A stretch of 64,000 nt of DNA from UBA5004 sp964342515 (GTDB lineage: Bacteria; Patescibacteriota; Minisyncoccia; Phycocordibacterales; Zambryskibacteraceae). The notes below the pieces were generated by a model that was not told the origin of the DNA, did no database searches, and saw nothing but the letters and a program-made list of their open reading frames with translations. Below are positions 27,720-36,006 of this stretch, one piece after another (the first letter of the stretch is position 1; every line of letters begins with the position of its first letter). Position numbers and translations under genes: made by a program. Location: positions 1 to 64,000 of the forward strand of contig CAYFFP010000002.1 of the NCBI GenBank assembly GCA_964342515.1. Direction: 5' to 3'.

Positions 27720-27952
27720 TAGGACATTATCAACTTAAATAACTCATTTTTCAATTCCTCTCCTTTTAAATCTTCTGCTCCCGACTTTGCGATAATTAAA
27801 TAAGTTCTCGGTTTAAGATCTAAGTTACGCAAAGCGGCTCGGACTCTTCGTTTAATTTTATTTCTTATAACGGCTTTTTTAGAGACCTTTTTGGAAACAG
27901 AGATAATTACCTTGAGAGTATCAGACGAGGTAATACGTAAGGAAAAATGCAT
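27719..27952 (-). CDS. rnpA: Ribonuclease P protein component, N-terminally short
   Basis: 77 aa. The core is clear: VIISVSKKVSKKAVIRNKIKRRVRAAL with the RNR motif, then TYLIIAKSGAEDL. Normal RnpA is about 110 aa and starts with an RLKKxxDF helix; that part is missing here. The ATG overlaps the rpmH stop by 1 nt. The upstream frame runs open inside rpmH but gives no RnpA-like residues (..AYSAKPQEKGQEETIGL). The catalytic RNA-binding cleft is kept, so activity with RNase P RNA is plausible. Confidence 0.9.
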   Translation of the reverse strand: MHFSLRITSSDTLKVIISVSKKVSKKAVIRNKIKRRVRAALRNLDLKPRTYLIIAKSGAEDLKGEELKNELFKLIMS

Positions 27953-28071
27953 TAAACCGATAGTTTCCTCCTGCCCTTTCTCCTGCGGTTTCGCAGAGTA
28001 CGCTTGGACCGCGAGAGAAAGCCGTGGGTGCGGGCTCGTTTGCGCTTTTTCGGCTGGTATGTTCTAGACAT
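27952..28071 (-). CDS. rpmH: 50S ribosomal protein L34
   Basis: 39 aa, translated by eye from 28071: MSRTYQPKKRKRARTHGFL, then SRSKRTLRNRRRKGRRKLSV. These are the L34 TYQPxxRKRxRTHGF and RRRxKGRxxLxV signatures. The gene is the first of the rpmH-rnpA-yidC operon and faces away from dnaA across the origin. It is below usual length cut-offs, so it is easy to miss. Confidence 0.93.
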   Translation of the reverse strand: MSRTYQPKKRKRARTHGFLSRSKRTLRNRRRKGRRKLSV

Positions 28072-28224
28072 TTATAGTGAGCTATTGTCGAACTATTTTT
28101 ATTAACAACTTATGAACAGATTATAAACATTTTTCGCTCTTACCGCAAGTTTTGAGCGGGACTCTAAAAATGTATATAATAGCCAAATCAAATTTCGCTT
28201 TATAGTGAGCTTTTCAAACTATCA
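28072..28224. other. Putative chromosome origin (oriC) with three 11-bp-spaced DnaA-box-like sites
   Basis: Between divergent rpmH and dnaA. TTATTAACA (28099), TTATGAACA (28110) and TTATAAACA (28121) are direct repeats of TTATNAACA, spaced exactly 11 bp, one helical turn. They differ from the usual TTATNCACA at one base. A 13-bp direct repeat TTTATAGTGAGCT flanks the region (28071-28083 and 28199-28211). The rnpA-rpmH-oriC-dnaA-dnaN order is the classic origin arrangement. Confidence 0.7.
28152..28180 (+). promoter_or_regulatory. dnaA promoter
   Basis: TTGAGC (28152-28157), 17-bp spacer, TATAAT (28175-28180). The leader to the ATG at 28225 would be about 38 nt and shows no clear Shine-Dalgarno sequence. 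Confidence 0.55.
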
Positions 28225-29571
28225 ATGGATTACAAACAACTCTGGCAAAACGTTTTGGTGGAGATGGAGCTCGGAGTCTCCAAGGCCAACTTCACTACGT
28301 GGTTTAAGGATACCAGAATAGTAAAAGAAGACAGCGGAGTAGTGGTACTCTCGGTGCCTAACGCTTTCGTCAAGGAGTGGCTTCTAACCAAGTACCACAA
28401 CGCCATTTTGAGGAGTTTGCGCAATATCGAGAACTCCATCCATGCCGTGGAATACGTTGTGAATAAGGACGAGGTCCGCAGGAAGGATTTGAACCCGGCA
28501 AGCAGTTCCTCCGGCACCAAGGAATTGCCCCTACCGGAAACAGTTATTAACAAAGAGGATAACTTAAATCCGCGCTACACCTTTGAGGCCTTCGTGGTGG
28601 GGCCCTTTAACGAGCTGGCCCATGCCGCCGCCCGAGCCGTGATTAAAAATCCGGGCATTATGTATAACCCCCTCTTTATCTATGGGAGTACCGGCCACGG
28701 CAAGACCCACCTGATACAGGCCATAGGCAACCACGTCAAAGCTACTTCTCCCAACAAGAAGATTTACTATATGACCTCGGAGCAGTTCGTACAGGACTTC
28801 ATGAACGCCTTCCAGCACCAAAAAATTCATATTTTCAAGGAAAAATACCGCAAATACGACGTTTTAATCGTAGATGACATCCAGCTCTTTTCCGACAAGC
28901 CGCGCTGCCAAGAAGAGTTGTTCCACCTCTTCAATACTCTCTACGACAGCAATAGACAAATCATTTTTTCTTCCGATAAACACCCACACTTTATCCCGAA
29001 CTTGGAAGACCGGCTCAAATCGAGATTCCTCATGGGCATGACGGTAGAGCTGCCGGCTCCCGACAAAGAATCCCGCGCGGCCATCATTTCGGCCAAGGCA
29101 ATCCGGCAAGGAGTCGCTCTTTCAACCGAGGTGATTGACTACTTAGCGCACATCATCGCGGGCAATATCCGCGAGCTTGAGGGAGCGGTGAACGCGCTCT
29201 TATGCCAAGCGGAGCTTAAGGGCAGGGAACTTACCATGCTCGATGCCAGAAATTATGTTAAAAGCAACGTGAAGCCGAAGAGGGCGGTAGCCGTCAAGGA
29301 CGTGGTGCGGATCATCTCGGATTTCTACAACATTAAGGAGGAGAGTATCTACGAGAAAACGAGGCATAAGGAGGTTATCAAGCCGCGCCAAATCATCATG
29401 TATATTTTGCGCGAAGACTTTAGTATTTCTTATCCGTCAATCGGCGACAAGCTCGGCGGCCGCGACCACACCACCGTCATCCACTCCTGTGAGAAAATTA
29501 AAAACAACATCAAGGAAGACCATGTTCTTTTGGAAGAAATAGAACAAATCAGGGGATTATTGACCGTATAA
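28225..29571 (+). CDS. dnaA: Chromosomal replication initiator DnaA
   Basis: 448 aa. Domain I (about 1-80) is followed by a linker. The AAA+ domain III has NPLFIYGSTGHGKTHLIQAIGNH (Walker A) and DVLIVDDIQLFSD (Walker B). Domain IV ends with the DNA-binding signature GGRDHTTVIHSCEKI. It binds the nearby 9-mers and melts the origin. In Walker A the usual GGVGLGKTH is GSTGHGKTH, a His substitution. Confidence 0.96.
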   Translation: MDYKQLWQNVLVEMELGVSKANFTTWFKDTRIVKEDSGVVVLSVPNAFVKEWLLTKYHNAILRSLRNIENSIHAVEYVVNKDEVRRKDLNPASSSSGTKELPLPETVINKEDNLNPRYTFEAFVVGPFNELAHAAARAVIKNPGIMYNPLFIYGSTGHGKTHLIQAIGNHVKATSPNKKIYYMTSEQFVQDFMNAFQHQKIHIFKEKYRKYDVLIVDDIQLFSDKPRCQEELFHLFNTLYDSNRQIIFSSDKHPHFIPNLEDRLKSRFLMGMTVELPAPDKESRAAIISAKAIRQGVALSTEVIDYLAHIIAGNIRELEGAVNALLCQAELKGRELTMLDARNYVKSNVKPKRAVAVKDVVRIISDFYNIKEESIYEKTRHKEVIKPRQIIMYILREDFSISYPSIGDKLGGRDHTTVIHSCEKIKNNIKEDHVLLEEIEQIRGLLTV

Positions 29572-29746
29572 CGTGTGGAAAGTTTCCTTAAATAATGCTA
29601 ATAAGGTGAGTGGGAGGAAAGATATCAACACCTATAACCAAATTATCATTTCCGAAGTTCTAAAAAACCTTTCTAGCAGAGCACAAAATGAGCTACCCAC
29701 ATATCCACCCTGCTCATCATCATCATCTGTATTTATATAAAAATTT
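29572..29746. other. dnaA-dnaN intergenic region
   Basis: 175 bp, AT-rich, with no perfect DnaA box. It holds the segment CATCATCATCATCTG (29714-29728) and an AT run before the dnaN start. I see no clear promoter or hairpin. Confidence 0.4.
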
Positions 29747-30850
29747 ATGAAGATAGAGTGTGTAAAAGAACAATTAGAAGAGGCGTTCAATAAAGCGGAT
29801 AAAATTGCCGGTAAAAATACAACCTTGCCGGTTCTGTTTGGTTTTTATCTCGATGCCAGACAGAACTCTTTGATTGTTAGGGCCACCAACCTTGACCTTG
29901 GTGTCTCTGTTTCTATTCCAGTTAAGGTCATTAATTCGGGTATAGTGGTGGTACCGGCCCACACCACCACCTCATTTATTTCCTCTTTATCGAAGGATCG
30001 TAACATTACTTTAAATACCAAAGATCAGACGCTTGAAATTAAAACCTCATCAACTAAAACAACCATTAAGACCCTCCCGAGCGAAGAGTTTCCGATTATT
30101 CCGGAAATTGACGATGACAAGGCCTTTTCAATGCCAGCCAGAGACTTCGTCTTCGGCATCCGCTCGGTAATTTACGCCGCTGCGGCGGGCAGTATCAAGC
30201 CGGAGCTCTCTTCCGTCGCCATAACCCACGAGGGAGACTTCCTCGTCTTTGCCGCCACCGACTCCTTCCGTCTGGCGGAGAAGAAAATCAGAGTAAAGTC
30301 GATGCCCCACTTCAAGCAAATTCTTATCCCGCAGAAAAATGCCGCCGAGATTATCAAAATCTTCGATCGCGGTGAAGATGAGATATCGCTCTCCATTGAG
30401 GAACATCAGTTGGCTTTACGTTCCGGCAATACCTATCTCACCTCGCGCATTATCGAAGGCGCCTTTCCCGACTACCGCCAGATTATCCCCAAGGAGACCA
30501 AGAGTTCAGCCGTCGTTTTGAAGCAGGACCTGATCAATGCCCTTAAGACTTCGCTTATTTTCTCCGACTCCTTCAACCAAATGACTCTCAAGCTCTCTCC
30601 CGGCGCCAAGCGTTTCCAGATCGAGTCCAAGAATTCAACTTTGGGCGAGAATAGCACCGCCGTCGATGCCGCCCTAAACGGCGAAGATATCTCCATTAAC
30701 GTCAACCACCGTTACTTTACCGACTGTCTCCAATCCATCGCGACCGACAGCGTCTCGCTCTCCTTCGAAGGAGTGCAGAAGCCGATTATTATTACCGGCA
30801 CCGGCGATACCAGCTTCCTCTATCTGGTCATGCCCATGAACCAGTCATGA
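29747..30850 (+). CDS. dnaN: DNA polymerase III beta subunit (sliding clamp)
   Basis: 367 aa with three repeated clamp domains (about 1-120, 125-245, 250-367). Recognised by FAATDSFRLAEKKI, SLSIEEHQLALRSGNTYLTSRIIEGAFPDYRQIIP and the C-terminal VMPMNQ, close to the canonical VMPMR end. It encircles DNA and tethers polymerase. It overlaps the next gene by 4 nt (ATGA). Confidence 0.96.
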   Translation: MKIECVKEQLEEAFNKADKIAGKNTTLPVLFGFYLDARQNSLIVRATNLDLGVSVSIPVKVINSGIVVVPAHTTTSFISSLSKDRNITLNTKDQTLEIKTSSTKTTIKTLPSEEFPIIPEIDDDKAFSMPARDFVFGIRSVIYAAAAGSIKPELSSVAITHEGDFLVFAATDSFRLAEKKIRVKSMPHFKQILIPQKNAAEIIKIFDRGEDEISLSIEEHQLALRSGNTYLTSRIIEGAFPDYRQIIPKETKSSAVVLKQDLINALKTSLIFSDSFNQMTLKLSPGAKRFQIESKNSTLGENSTAVDAALNGEDISINVNHRYFTDCLQSIATDSVSLSFEGVQKPIIITGTGDTSFLYLVMPMNQS

Positions 30851-31110
30851 TAAAAAATCTTTCCAGTCTTCTCGAAAGATTTTCGAAAAAGCTCAATAAA
30901 AGCACAGACACGAAAAACATAATTATAAATACGATAAAAAACAAAACCGAAATTGAATTAACCCCGGAACAAATAAATCTAAAAGACGGCGTTCTCGAAT
31001 TCTCCGCTTCCCCCATCATACACAACGAGATAAGACTCAAAGAAGAGATGATACTTACCGAGCTTAAAAAATTTCACAAGCTTCCCGCATCAAGAATACT
31101 TTATAGATAG
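30847..31110 (+). CDS. Small DUF721/DciA-like protein coupled to dnaN
   Basis: 87 aa. IELTPEQINLKDGVLEFSASPIIHNEIRLKEEMILTELKK has the pattern of the DUF721/DciA family: two strands, then a helix with conserved Asn-Glu. DciA is the ancestral helicase operator that helps load DnaB, and DUF721 genes often lie near dnaA-dnaN-recF. The N-terminal DciA helices are short here. The position after dnaN supports a replication role; the family call is moderate. Confidence 0.55.
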   Translation: MIKNLSSLLERFSKKLNKSTDTKNIIINTIKNKTEIELTPEQINLKDGVLEFSASPIIHNEIRLKEEMILTELKKFHKLPASRILYR

Positions 31111-31124
31111 CAAAGCACAGCGCT

Positions 31125-31162
31125 ATACGTTATCTTCTAGCTATAGCAAGATTATAACGTAT
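31125..31162. repeat. Inverted repeat between convergent genes
   Basis: ATACGTTAT (31125-31133) and ATAACGTAT (31154-31162), 9-bp perfect arms with an inner TAGCTATAGC stretch. It could end transcription from both sides, but has no T-run. Confidence 0.5.
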
Positions 31163-31234
31163 GCAGATTTAGACAAACGAAAGGCGCACTCCCCGAAGGA
31201 AATGCGCCCGATACCGAGTGTTTCCAACGAGTTT

Positions 31235-33322
31235 CTAGAATCCGGGCGTTGTTGATGCTGCCCAGCGCTGGACTCCATACTCCCAGTTTGTGTACTGCGG
31301 GTCGCTTGACGGATTCGCGGGGATGGCTCCGCGGGGGTTATCTTTATAAACATAGTGAAGGATGGAATGGACCCCCGCCGTCTCGCCGCGCAAGACCGGC
31401 TTTAGTCCGGACAAGTCTTCCGGTGCGGGAGGGATAAACGATTCTTGGGGCAAGGTTGGCAAGACCTTATCCATAAGTTCCCTCCACAAGGGCGAGACGA
31501 TCAGGCCGGCCACCTTCTTCTCCATCGGGCTGTTGTCGTTATTGCCAACCCAAGCGCCGATGACGATGTTGGGAGCGTAGCCGATGATCCAAGCGTCGCG
31601 GTAGTCATTGGAAGTACCCGTCTTTACCGCTACGTTGTCGGAAATGTAAAGAGGGGAATTTGGGCCATAGCCGGGGGTGCGCGCGGCATTGTCGGAAAGA
31701 ATGCTTGAGATGGTACGGGTCGTGTTCTCGGACAAAACTCGCGTCGGGAACGGCGCGTGCCGATCGATAATATTGCCGTCGGCATCCTCTATCCGGATAA
31801 CCGGAGTATATTCGTTTCTCACGCCGTCGTTGGCGAAGACCCCGTAAGCGGAAGTCATATCAAGGAGCGAGACCGCGCCGCCTCCGAGAACAAGCGAGAG
31901 GCCGTAGGTATTGAGTTCCGTTAAACTTCGGATGCCCATACTCTCGGCCAGTTCGATGGAGTCATTTACTCCGGCAAGATAAACCGCCTTGACGGCCGGA
32001 ATATTGATGGATTGCGCCAAAGCGTTCCTGATCGGCATCGGGCCGCGGAAGCGGTCGTCGTAGTTAACCGGCGCGTAACAGATATCATCGGAAACAAAGT
32101 TGTCAGGAGCGCAGGATTGAGAAAATTGCGTCTGCGCGTCCCAGAGAACGGTCTTGTCCGTATAACCCTTATTGAAAAGAACCGAATAGACAAAGGGTTT
32201 GAAGGTCGAACCCGGCTGTCTATGGCCCAATGCGGCGTTGAAGTTGCCGTCAATCTCTGGGTCGAAGTAATCTCGGGAGCCGGTCATGGCGAGAATTTCA
32301 CCGGTCTTCGGGTCGATGGCCACCATGGCATTATTGGTGCCCCTAAACTGCCTCTCATTTATCTCGCCGTAAATTTTCCCAATGGCTTCCGCCTCAAGCT
32401 CTATGGAATAATCGAGAGTAGTCACTATCTTCCAGCCGCTGTTCCGCAGGGTATCTTCGCCGTAAGTTTTCGAGAGCTCTTCTATGGCAAAAAATACGAA
32501 GTGCGGCGCCTTGATGCTACCGCTATCCTGCCGCGGTTTAAATACCACAAGCTCCTCCATCGCCGCCTCGTACTCCTCGTCCGTGATGAGATGCTGGGTA
32601 ACCATTTCTCCCAAGATTACATTCTTGCGCTTCTCAAGCTCGTCGCGATTTGTTCCGTACGGCGAGTAATAAGAAGGGGCTTTAGGCAAGGCGGAGAGAT
32701 AAGCCGACTCGGCAAGGGATAAGTCCTTGGCGCTTTTGCCCAAGAAACTCTCCGCCGCCGCCTCAATGCCGTAGACGGTGCCGCCGTAAGGAATTTCGTT
32801 GAGATAGAGCGAGAGAATCTCCTCTTTAGTGAGAACCCGCTCGAGCTTAAGGGCCAAAATAAGCTCCTTGAGCTTTCTGGTCGGAGTTTTGTCCTTCGTC
32901 AAAATGGAGTTTTTGACCACTTGCTGGGTAATGGTGGAGCCGCCTTGGCTGAAAGAAAGGCTGGTGAGATTGACCCACACCGCGCGAAGAAACGACGAGA
33001 GATCGAAGCCCTTGTGCGAGTAGAAGTCCTTGTCCTCGATCGCGATCGTGGCCTTCTTAATATTCTCGGAGATATCCTCAAGAGCCACCAGTTCGCGCCG
33101 GATATCCCGCGAGAAGTCGTAAAGAATGATTTCACCGGTGCGGTCGTAGAGCTTGGTGGACTGGTCGACTCTGCGTTCGTTTAGCGACTCCAGCGCCGGA
33201 ATGCGCAACGAGGCCACCCAAAGGACAAAGAGTCCGCCAAGGAAAAGAATAATTGCTCCGGCTGCCAGAAAGTTATTGGAATGGCGGAGTTTGCGCCCAA
33301 ATTTTCTCATTAGAGCACTCAT
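31235..33322 (-). CDS. Class A penicillin-binding protein (bifunctional, PBP1A-like)
   Basis: 695 aa from the ATG at 33322. One N-terminal transmembrane helix (about 18-45) precedes a GT51 glycosyltransferase (EDKDFYSHKGFD, QGGSTITQQVVKNSIL), then a transpeptidase with SxxK as STFK, SIN and VKTGTSNDYRDAW. It polymerises and cross-links peptidoglycan. The divergent tyrS start is only 25 nt away. A second ATG at 33310 is also possible; the minus -10 TATGAT lies very close to the first ATG. Confidence 0.94.
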   Translation of the reverse strand: MSALMRKFGRKLRHSNNFLAAGAIILFLGGLFVLWVASLRIPALESLNERRVDQSTKLYDRTGEIILYDFSRDIRRELVALEDISENIKKATIAIEDKDFYSHKGFDLSSFLRAVWVNLTSLSFSQGGSTITQQVVKNSILTKDKTPTRKLKELILALKLERVLTKEEILSLYLNEIPYGGTVYGIEAAAESFLGKSAKDLSLAESAYLSALPKAPSYYSPYGTNRDELEKRKNVILGEMVTQHLITDEEYEAAMEELVVFKPRQDSGSIKAPHFVFFAIEELSKTYGEDTLRNSGWKIVTTLDYSIELEAEAIGKIYGEINERQFRGTNNAMVAIDPKTGEILAMTGSRDYFDPEIDGNFNAALGHRQPGSTFKPFVYSVLFNKGYTDKTVLWDAQTQFSQSCAPDNFVSDDICYAPVNYDDRFRGPMPIRNALAQSINIPAVKAVYLAGVNDSIELAESMGIRSLTELNTYGLSLVLGGGAVSLLDMTSAYGVFANDGVRNEYTPVIRIEDADGNIIDRHAPFPTRVLSENTTRTISSILSDNAARTPGYGPNSPLYISDNVAVKTGTSNDYRDAWIIGYAPNIVIGAWVGNNDNSPMEKKVAGLIVSPLWRELMDKVLPTLPQESFIPPAPEDLSGLKPVLRGETAGVHSILHYVYKDNPRGAIPANPSSDPQYTNWEYGVQRWAASTTPGF

Positions 33323-33334
33323 TTTATCATATGC

Positions 33335-33340
33335 TAAGAT
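33335..33340 (+). promoter_or_regulatory. -10 box of tyrS, leaderless
   Basis: Extended TGCTAAGAT; the TAAGAT ends 6 nt before the ATG at 33347. Confidence 0.5.
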
Positions 33341-33346
33341 ACTTTC

Positions 33347-34471
33347 ATGGATAAAGACGTGGCAGAACTTCTTTCCCGCGGCGTGCTCGAAGTAATCGAT
33401 CGGAAGCACCTTGAGGAGAAACTCGCTTCAGGTAAAAAGTTAAGGGTGAAGCTCGGTATTGATCCGACCAGTCCAAACATTCATATCGGCCGAGCCGTTC
33501 AATTGTGGAAGCTGAGAGATTTTCAGGAGATGGGCCACACGGCCGTTTTTATCGTGGGAGACGCTACTGGCGTTGTCGGAGACAGCTCGGACAAAGAGTC
33601 GGAGCGCCCGATGCTTACGAAAGAGCGGGTGGAAGAAAACATGAAAAATTATCTGGCTCAAGCATTTAAGATTCTTGACCCAAAAAAAACCGAGACGCAT
33701 TACAATTCAGAATGGCTTTCAAAGTTGGGGTTTGTGGAATTGGCTAAAATGGCCAACTTGTTTGGTCTGCATGAATTCGAATCCAGAGAGGTGATTGCCA
33801 GAAGAATGAAAGCGGGCCAGAGAGTATCATTTCAAGAATTGCTGTACCCGTTGATGCAGGGCTACGATTCCGTCGCCGTGAGAGCCGATGTAGAAATTGG
33901 AGGCACTGACCAGAGATTTAACCTTTTAGCGGGGCGTGATATCCAGAAATTATACGGACAAGAGCCACAAGATATACTGACTACGGAATTATTGGAGGGA
34001 ACTGACGGCAGGAAAATGAGTTCGTCATGGGGGAATGTAATTAATCTTACGGATAAACCGAGTGACATGTTCGGCAAGGTAATGTCTGTTAAAGACGAAC
34101 TTGTCCCGAGATATTTTGAACTTTGCACTCGGGTGCCAAGAGGCGAGGTAAAAGAAATAACCGAATCCCATCCCAAAGAAGCTAAAATGCGGCTGGCATT
34201 TGAGATTACCAAGCTCTACCACGAGGAAGACGAAGCGATAAAAGCGCAAGAGAGCTTCGAAGAAGCTTTTTCCAAAGGTGGGGTACCGAAGGATGTAAGG
34301 ACCGTAACGGCTCGACAAGATGAGCCGTTGGCGGAAATTTTTTTGAGGGAAGGACTGGTATCCTCCAAAACCGAATTCAACCGCCTCAACAAAGAAGGTG
34401 CCATCAAAGAAATCGAAAGCGGTGTTTATCGCGTCGGCAAACACCGCTTCCTTAAAATAGAGTTTAAATAA
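33347..34471 (+). CDS. tyrS: Tyrosyl-tRNA synthetase
   Basis: 374 aa, class I synthetase. LGIDPTSPNIHIGRAVQLWKL contains the HIGH-type motif; GRKMSSSWGN is the KMSKS loop. The tyrosine pocket has GTDQRFNLLAGRD. The C-terminal S4-like region (about 310-374, LREGLVSSKTEFNRL) binds the tRNA-Tyr variable arm. The chosen ATG is 6 nt after the -10 box. Confidence 0.94.
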   Translation: MDKDVAELLSRGVLEVIDRKHLEEKLASGKKLRVKLGIDPTSPNIHIGRAVQLWKLRDFQEMGHTAVFIVGDATGVVGDSSDKESERPMLTKERVEENMKNYLAQAFKILDPKKTETHYNSEWLSKLGFVELAKMANLFGLHEFESREVIARRMKAGQRVSFQELLYPLMQGYDSVAVRADVEIGGTDQRFNLLAGRDIQKLYGQEPQDILTTELLEGTDGRKMSSSWGNVINLTDKPSDMFGKVMSVKDELVPRYFELCTRVPRGEVKEITESHPKEAKMRLAFEITKLYHEEDEAIKAQESFEEAFSKGGVPKDVRTVTARQDEPLAEIFLREGLVSSKTEFNRLNKEGAIKEIESGVYRVGKHRFLKIEFK

Positions 34472-34473
34472 CC

Positions 34474-34680
34474 CTACTGGTTATACTCGTCATCCATCTT
34501 ATCCTCCTCGTCGAGGTCGAGCTCCTCCTCAATCTCATCGTCGAGACTGACGGTGTCATCATCTATCAAATCCTTGTCCTTTTTCTTCTTCTCTTCACCA
34601 TCAAGGCCAAGATTATCGTCGGGCGCAAGCCCCTCGTCGCGCATCTCTTCTTCGGGGTCCCTGATCTCTTCGTCGTTCAT
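34474..34680 (-). CDS. Small highly acidic protein, unknown function
   Basis: 68 aa, about half Asp and Glu, with a short central KKKKDKD block. It is probably disordered. It begins at an ATG and ends 2 nt from the tyrS stop, convergently. Similar short acidic proteins occur in related genomes without a function; a real gene is likely because the frame is conserved in composition, but this is uncertain. Confidence 0.45.
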   Translation of the reverse strand: MNDEEIRDPEEEMRDEGLAPDDNLGLDGEEKKKKDKDLIDDDTVSLDDEIEEELDLDEEDKMDDEYNQ

Positions 34681-34727
34681 TTTTCAAATTCTATTACTTT
34701 TAATTAAATTGAATGCATATATTTCTA

Positions 34728-35198
34728 TCAAATACCCCTTTTTATGGCAAGACAAGTTATACACAGCGCAATAGCGTCAAGCTCGTCATCTAGCTTCTTA
34801 GCTTCGTCTAGCTTCACTAGCTTCCTTATCATACTCTCCATCTGTTTCTTATCCGCCTTGCCGTAGCCGGTCACGGCTATTTTAACGGCTTGGGGCGAAT
34901 ATTCGCAAATTTGAAGCTCTGCTTGAGCGGCTTCATAAATAATTACTCCTCTTGCTTCAGATACTTTCAGCGCATTGGTTGTGTTCTGGTTGAAAAAGAG
35001 TTGTTCTATGGCAAGTGCTTCCGGCCGCCACTTCTTTATAATTGTTCTCACGGCATCTCCGATCTCAAGCAGCCGCTTTTCGTGAGACAACTTTCTATCA
35101 GTCTTTATGCAATCAGAAAAAAGCACTTTGTCTTTTTCCAAAACAGCCACCCCCACGCGGTCAAACCCGGGATCGATTCCTAAAATTCCATCAGACAT
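34728..35198 (-). CDS. ruvC: Holliday junction endonuclease RuvC
   Basis: 156 aa. Catalytic acids: D in GILGIDPGFDR, E in LAIEQLFFNQNT, and the DD..D pair in LDDELDAIALC. It cuts junctions made by RuvAB, whose genes are also in the window but not adjacent. The helix before the last acids (KLVKLDEAKKLDDELDA) is encoded by a GAAGCTA-type tandem repeat of about 9 nt period, longer than in typical RuvC. Confidence 0.93.
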   Translation of the reverse strand: MSDGILGIDPGFDRVGVAVLEKDKVLFSDCIKTDRKLSHEKRLLEIGDAVRTIIKKWRPEALAIEQLFFNQNTTNALKVSEARGVIIYEAAQAELQICEYSPQAVKIAVTGYGKADKKQMESMIRKLVKLDEAKKLDDELDAIALCITCLAIKRGI

Positions 35199-35236
35199 AC
35201 CAAAAGTCTATATTCAAAGCCATAAAATAAAAAGTC

Positions 35237-35279
35237 CTTGACTTGTCAAGCTTACTGTGCTACGCTTAAAAACGGAGGT
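35237..35279 (+). promoter_or_regulatory. Classical promoter, palindrome and SD of the 35285 gene
   Basis: TTGACT (35238-35243), 17-bp spacer, TACGCT (35261-35266). The -35 lies inside the palindrome CTTGAC-TT-GTCAAG (35237-35250), an operator candidate. GGAGGT (35274-35279) stands 5 nt before the ATG. Confidence 0.6.
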
Positions 35280-35284
35280 ATCCC

Positions 35285-35614
35285 ATGAGGATTTTGATTC
35301 GGATGCGTAGAGCGCTCAATCGTCTCGCGCCGGATGACCGAGCTATGCAACGGCTGGCCAGAAGACAGGCGTTTCAGATGAGCGGAGCCGAGATCGAGAA
35401 TTTCGAGGTTCAAACCATTCCTGAAGAGAGCGGGGCGTATGTGACTTTTCGTCACCCCGACTTTTTCGAGAGATTCATGGTCTGGACGCCGACGGTTCCC
35501 GCTTCCAAGACGCTCCGCGTCTCCTGCTCTCCCACACCAGAGCGCCGGCTTATTCTCGTCTTCGGACGAGATGATTACCAGCTCAAACCGGACGCTTACC
35601 TACGCGTGGCGTAG
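35285..35614 (+). CDS. Orphan soluble protein, unknown function
   Basis: 109 aa, Arg-rich and low in Lys, unlike its neighbours. Alternating strands and helices, no cysteine in a motif, no signal peptide and no recognised family. It is preceded by a full -35/-10 promoter with GGAGGT, rare in this window, and followed by a rho-independent terminator, so it is a single-gene unit. Possibly acquired from another bacterium. Confidence 0.6.
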   Translation: MRILIRMRRALNRLAPDDRAMQRLARRQAFQMSGAEIENFEVQTIPEESGAYVTFRHPDFFERFMVWTPTVPASKTLRVSCSPTPERRLILVFGRDDYQLKPDAYLRVA

Positions 35615-35624
35615 ATAGTGTCCC

Positions 35625-35673
35625 AACCCGCCGACAGCACAACCCGTGCAAGTCTGGCGGGTTTTGCTTTTTT
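35625..35673 (+). terminator. Intrinsic terminator of the 35285 gene
   Basis: AACCCGCC (35625-35632) pairs with GGCGGGTT (35656-35663), followed by TTGCTTTTTT. Long loop of about 23 nt. Confidence 0.75.
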
Positions 35674-35688
35674 AAAGAGGGCAGAAGA

Positions 35689-35729
35689 TGTCAACGTAAG
35701 AAGGTGTCAACTTGCCACGTTGACACCTT
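35689..35729. repeat. Nested GTGTCAAC/GTTGACAC palindrome (family C)
   Basis: AAGGTGTCAAC (35701-35711) and GTTGACACCTT (35719-35729), 11-bp arms with a 7-nt loop. An outer pair TGTCAACGT/ACGTTGACA (35690-35698 and 35717-35725) can form an alternative stem. The arms are those of family A in reverse order. Confidence 0.7.
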
Positions 35730-36006
35730 ACTTTATTTACCGGATTTGCCACATTCGATAACTCATTCTATATTTTCACTAGGGAAATTATTAAGAATAT
35801 TAAGCCTCTCCCTTTCCCATGCTCGTAATAAATAAAATTCTCTTACTGGCCAGCGACAAGAATGGCCGGTTTTATTTGGTTTGCAAAGAGGACATGAATG
35901 CCTTTTTAATTTAAAACGCTTTCTCATAAGATTTATTTTATAAGCTAAACCTGTCCACAGTCAGTAGCTTTTTGTTGATTTATACGTTATTATGCATGTA
36001 AAGGTT

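Noticed and set aside
31208..31223. GATACCGAGTGTTTC, a near match to the family A palindrome
   Set aside because: Two mismatches destroy the symmetry. It might be a decayed copy, but it cannot be counted as one.
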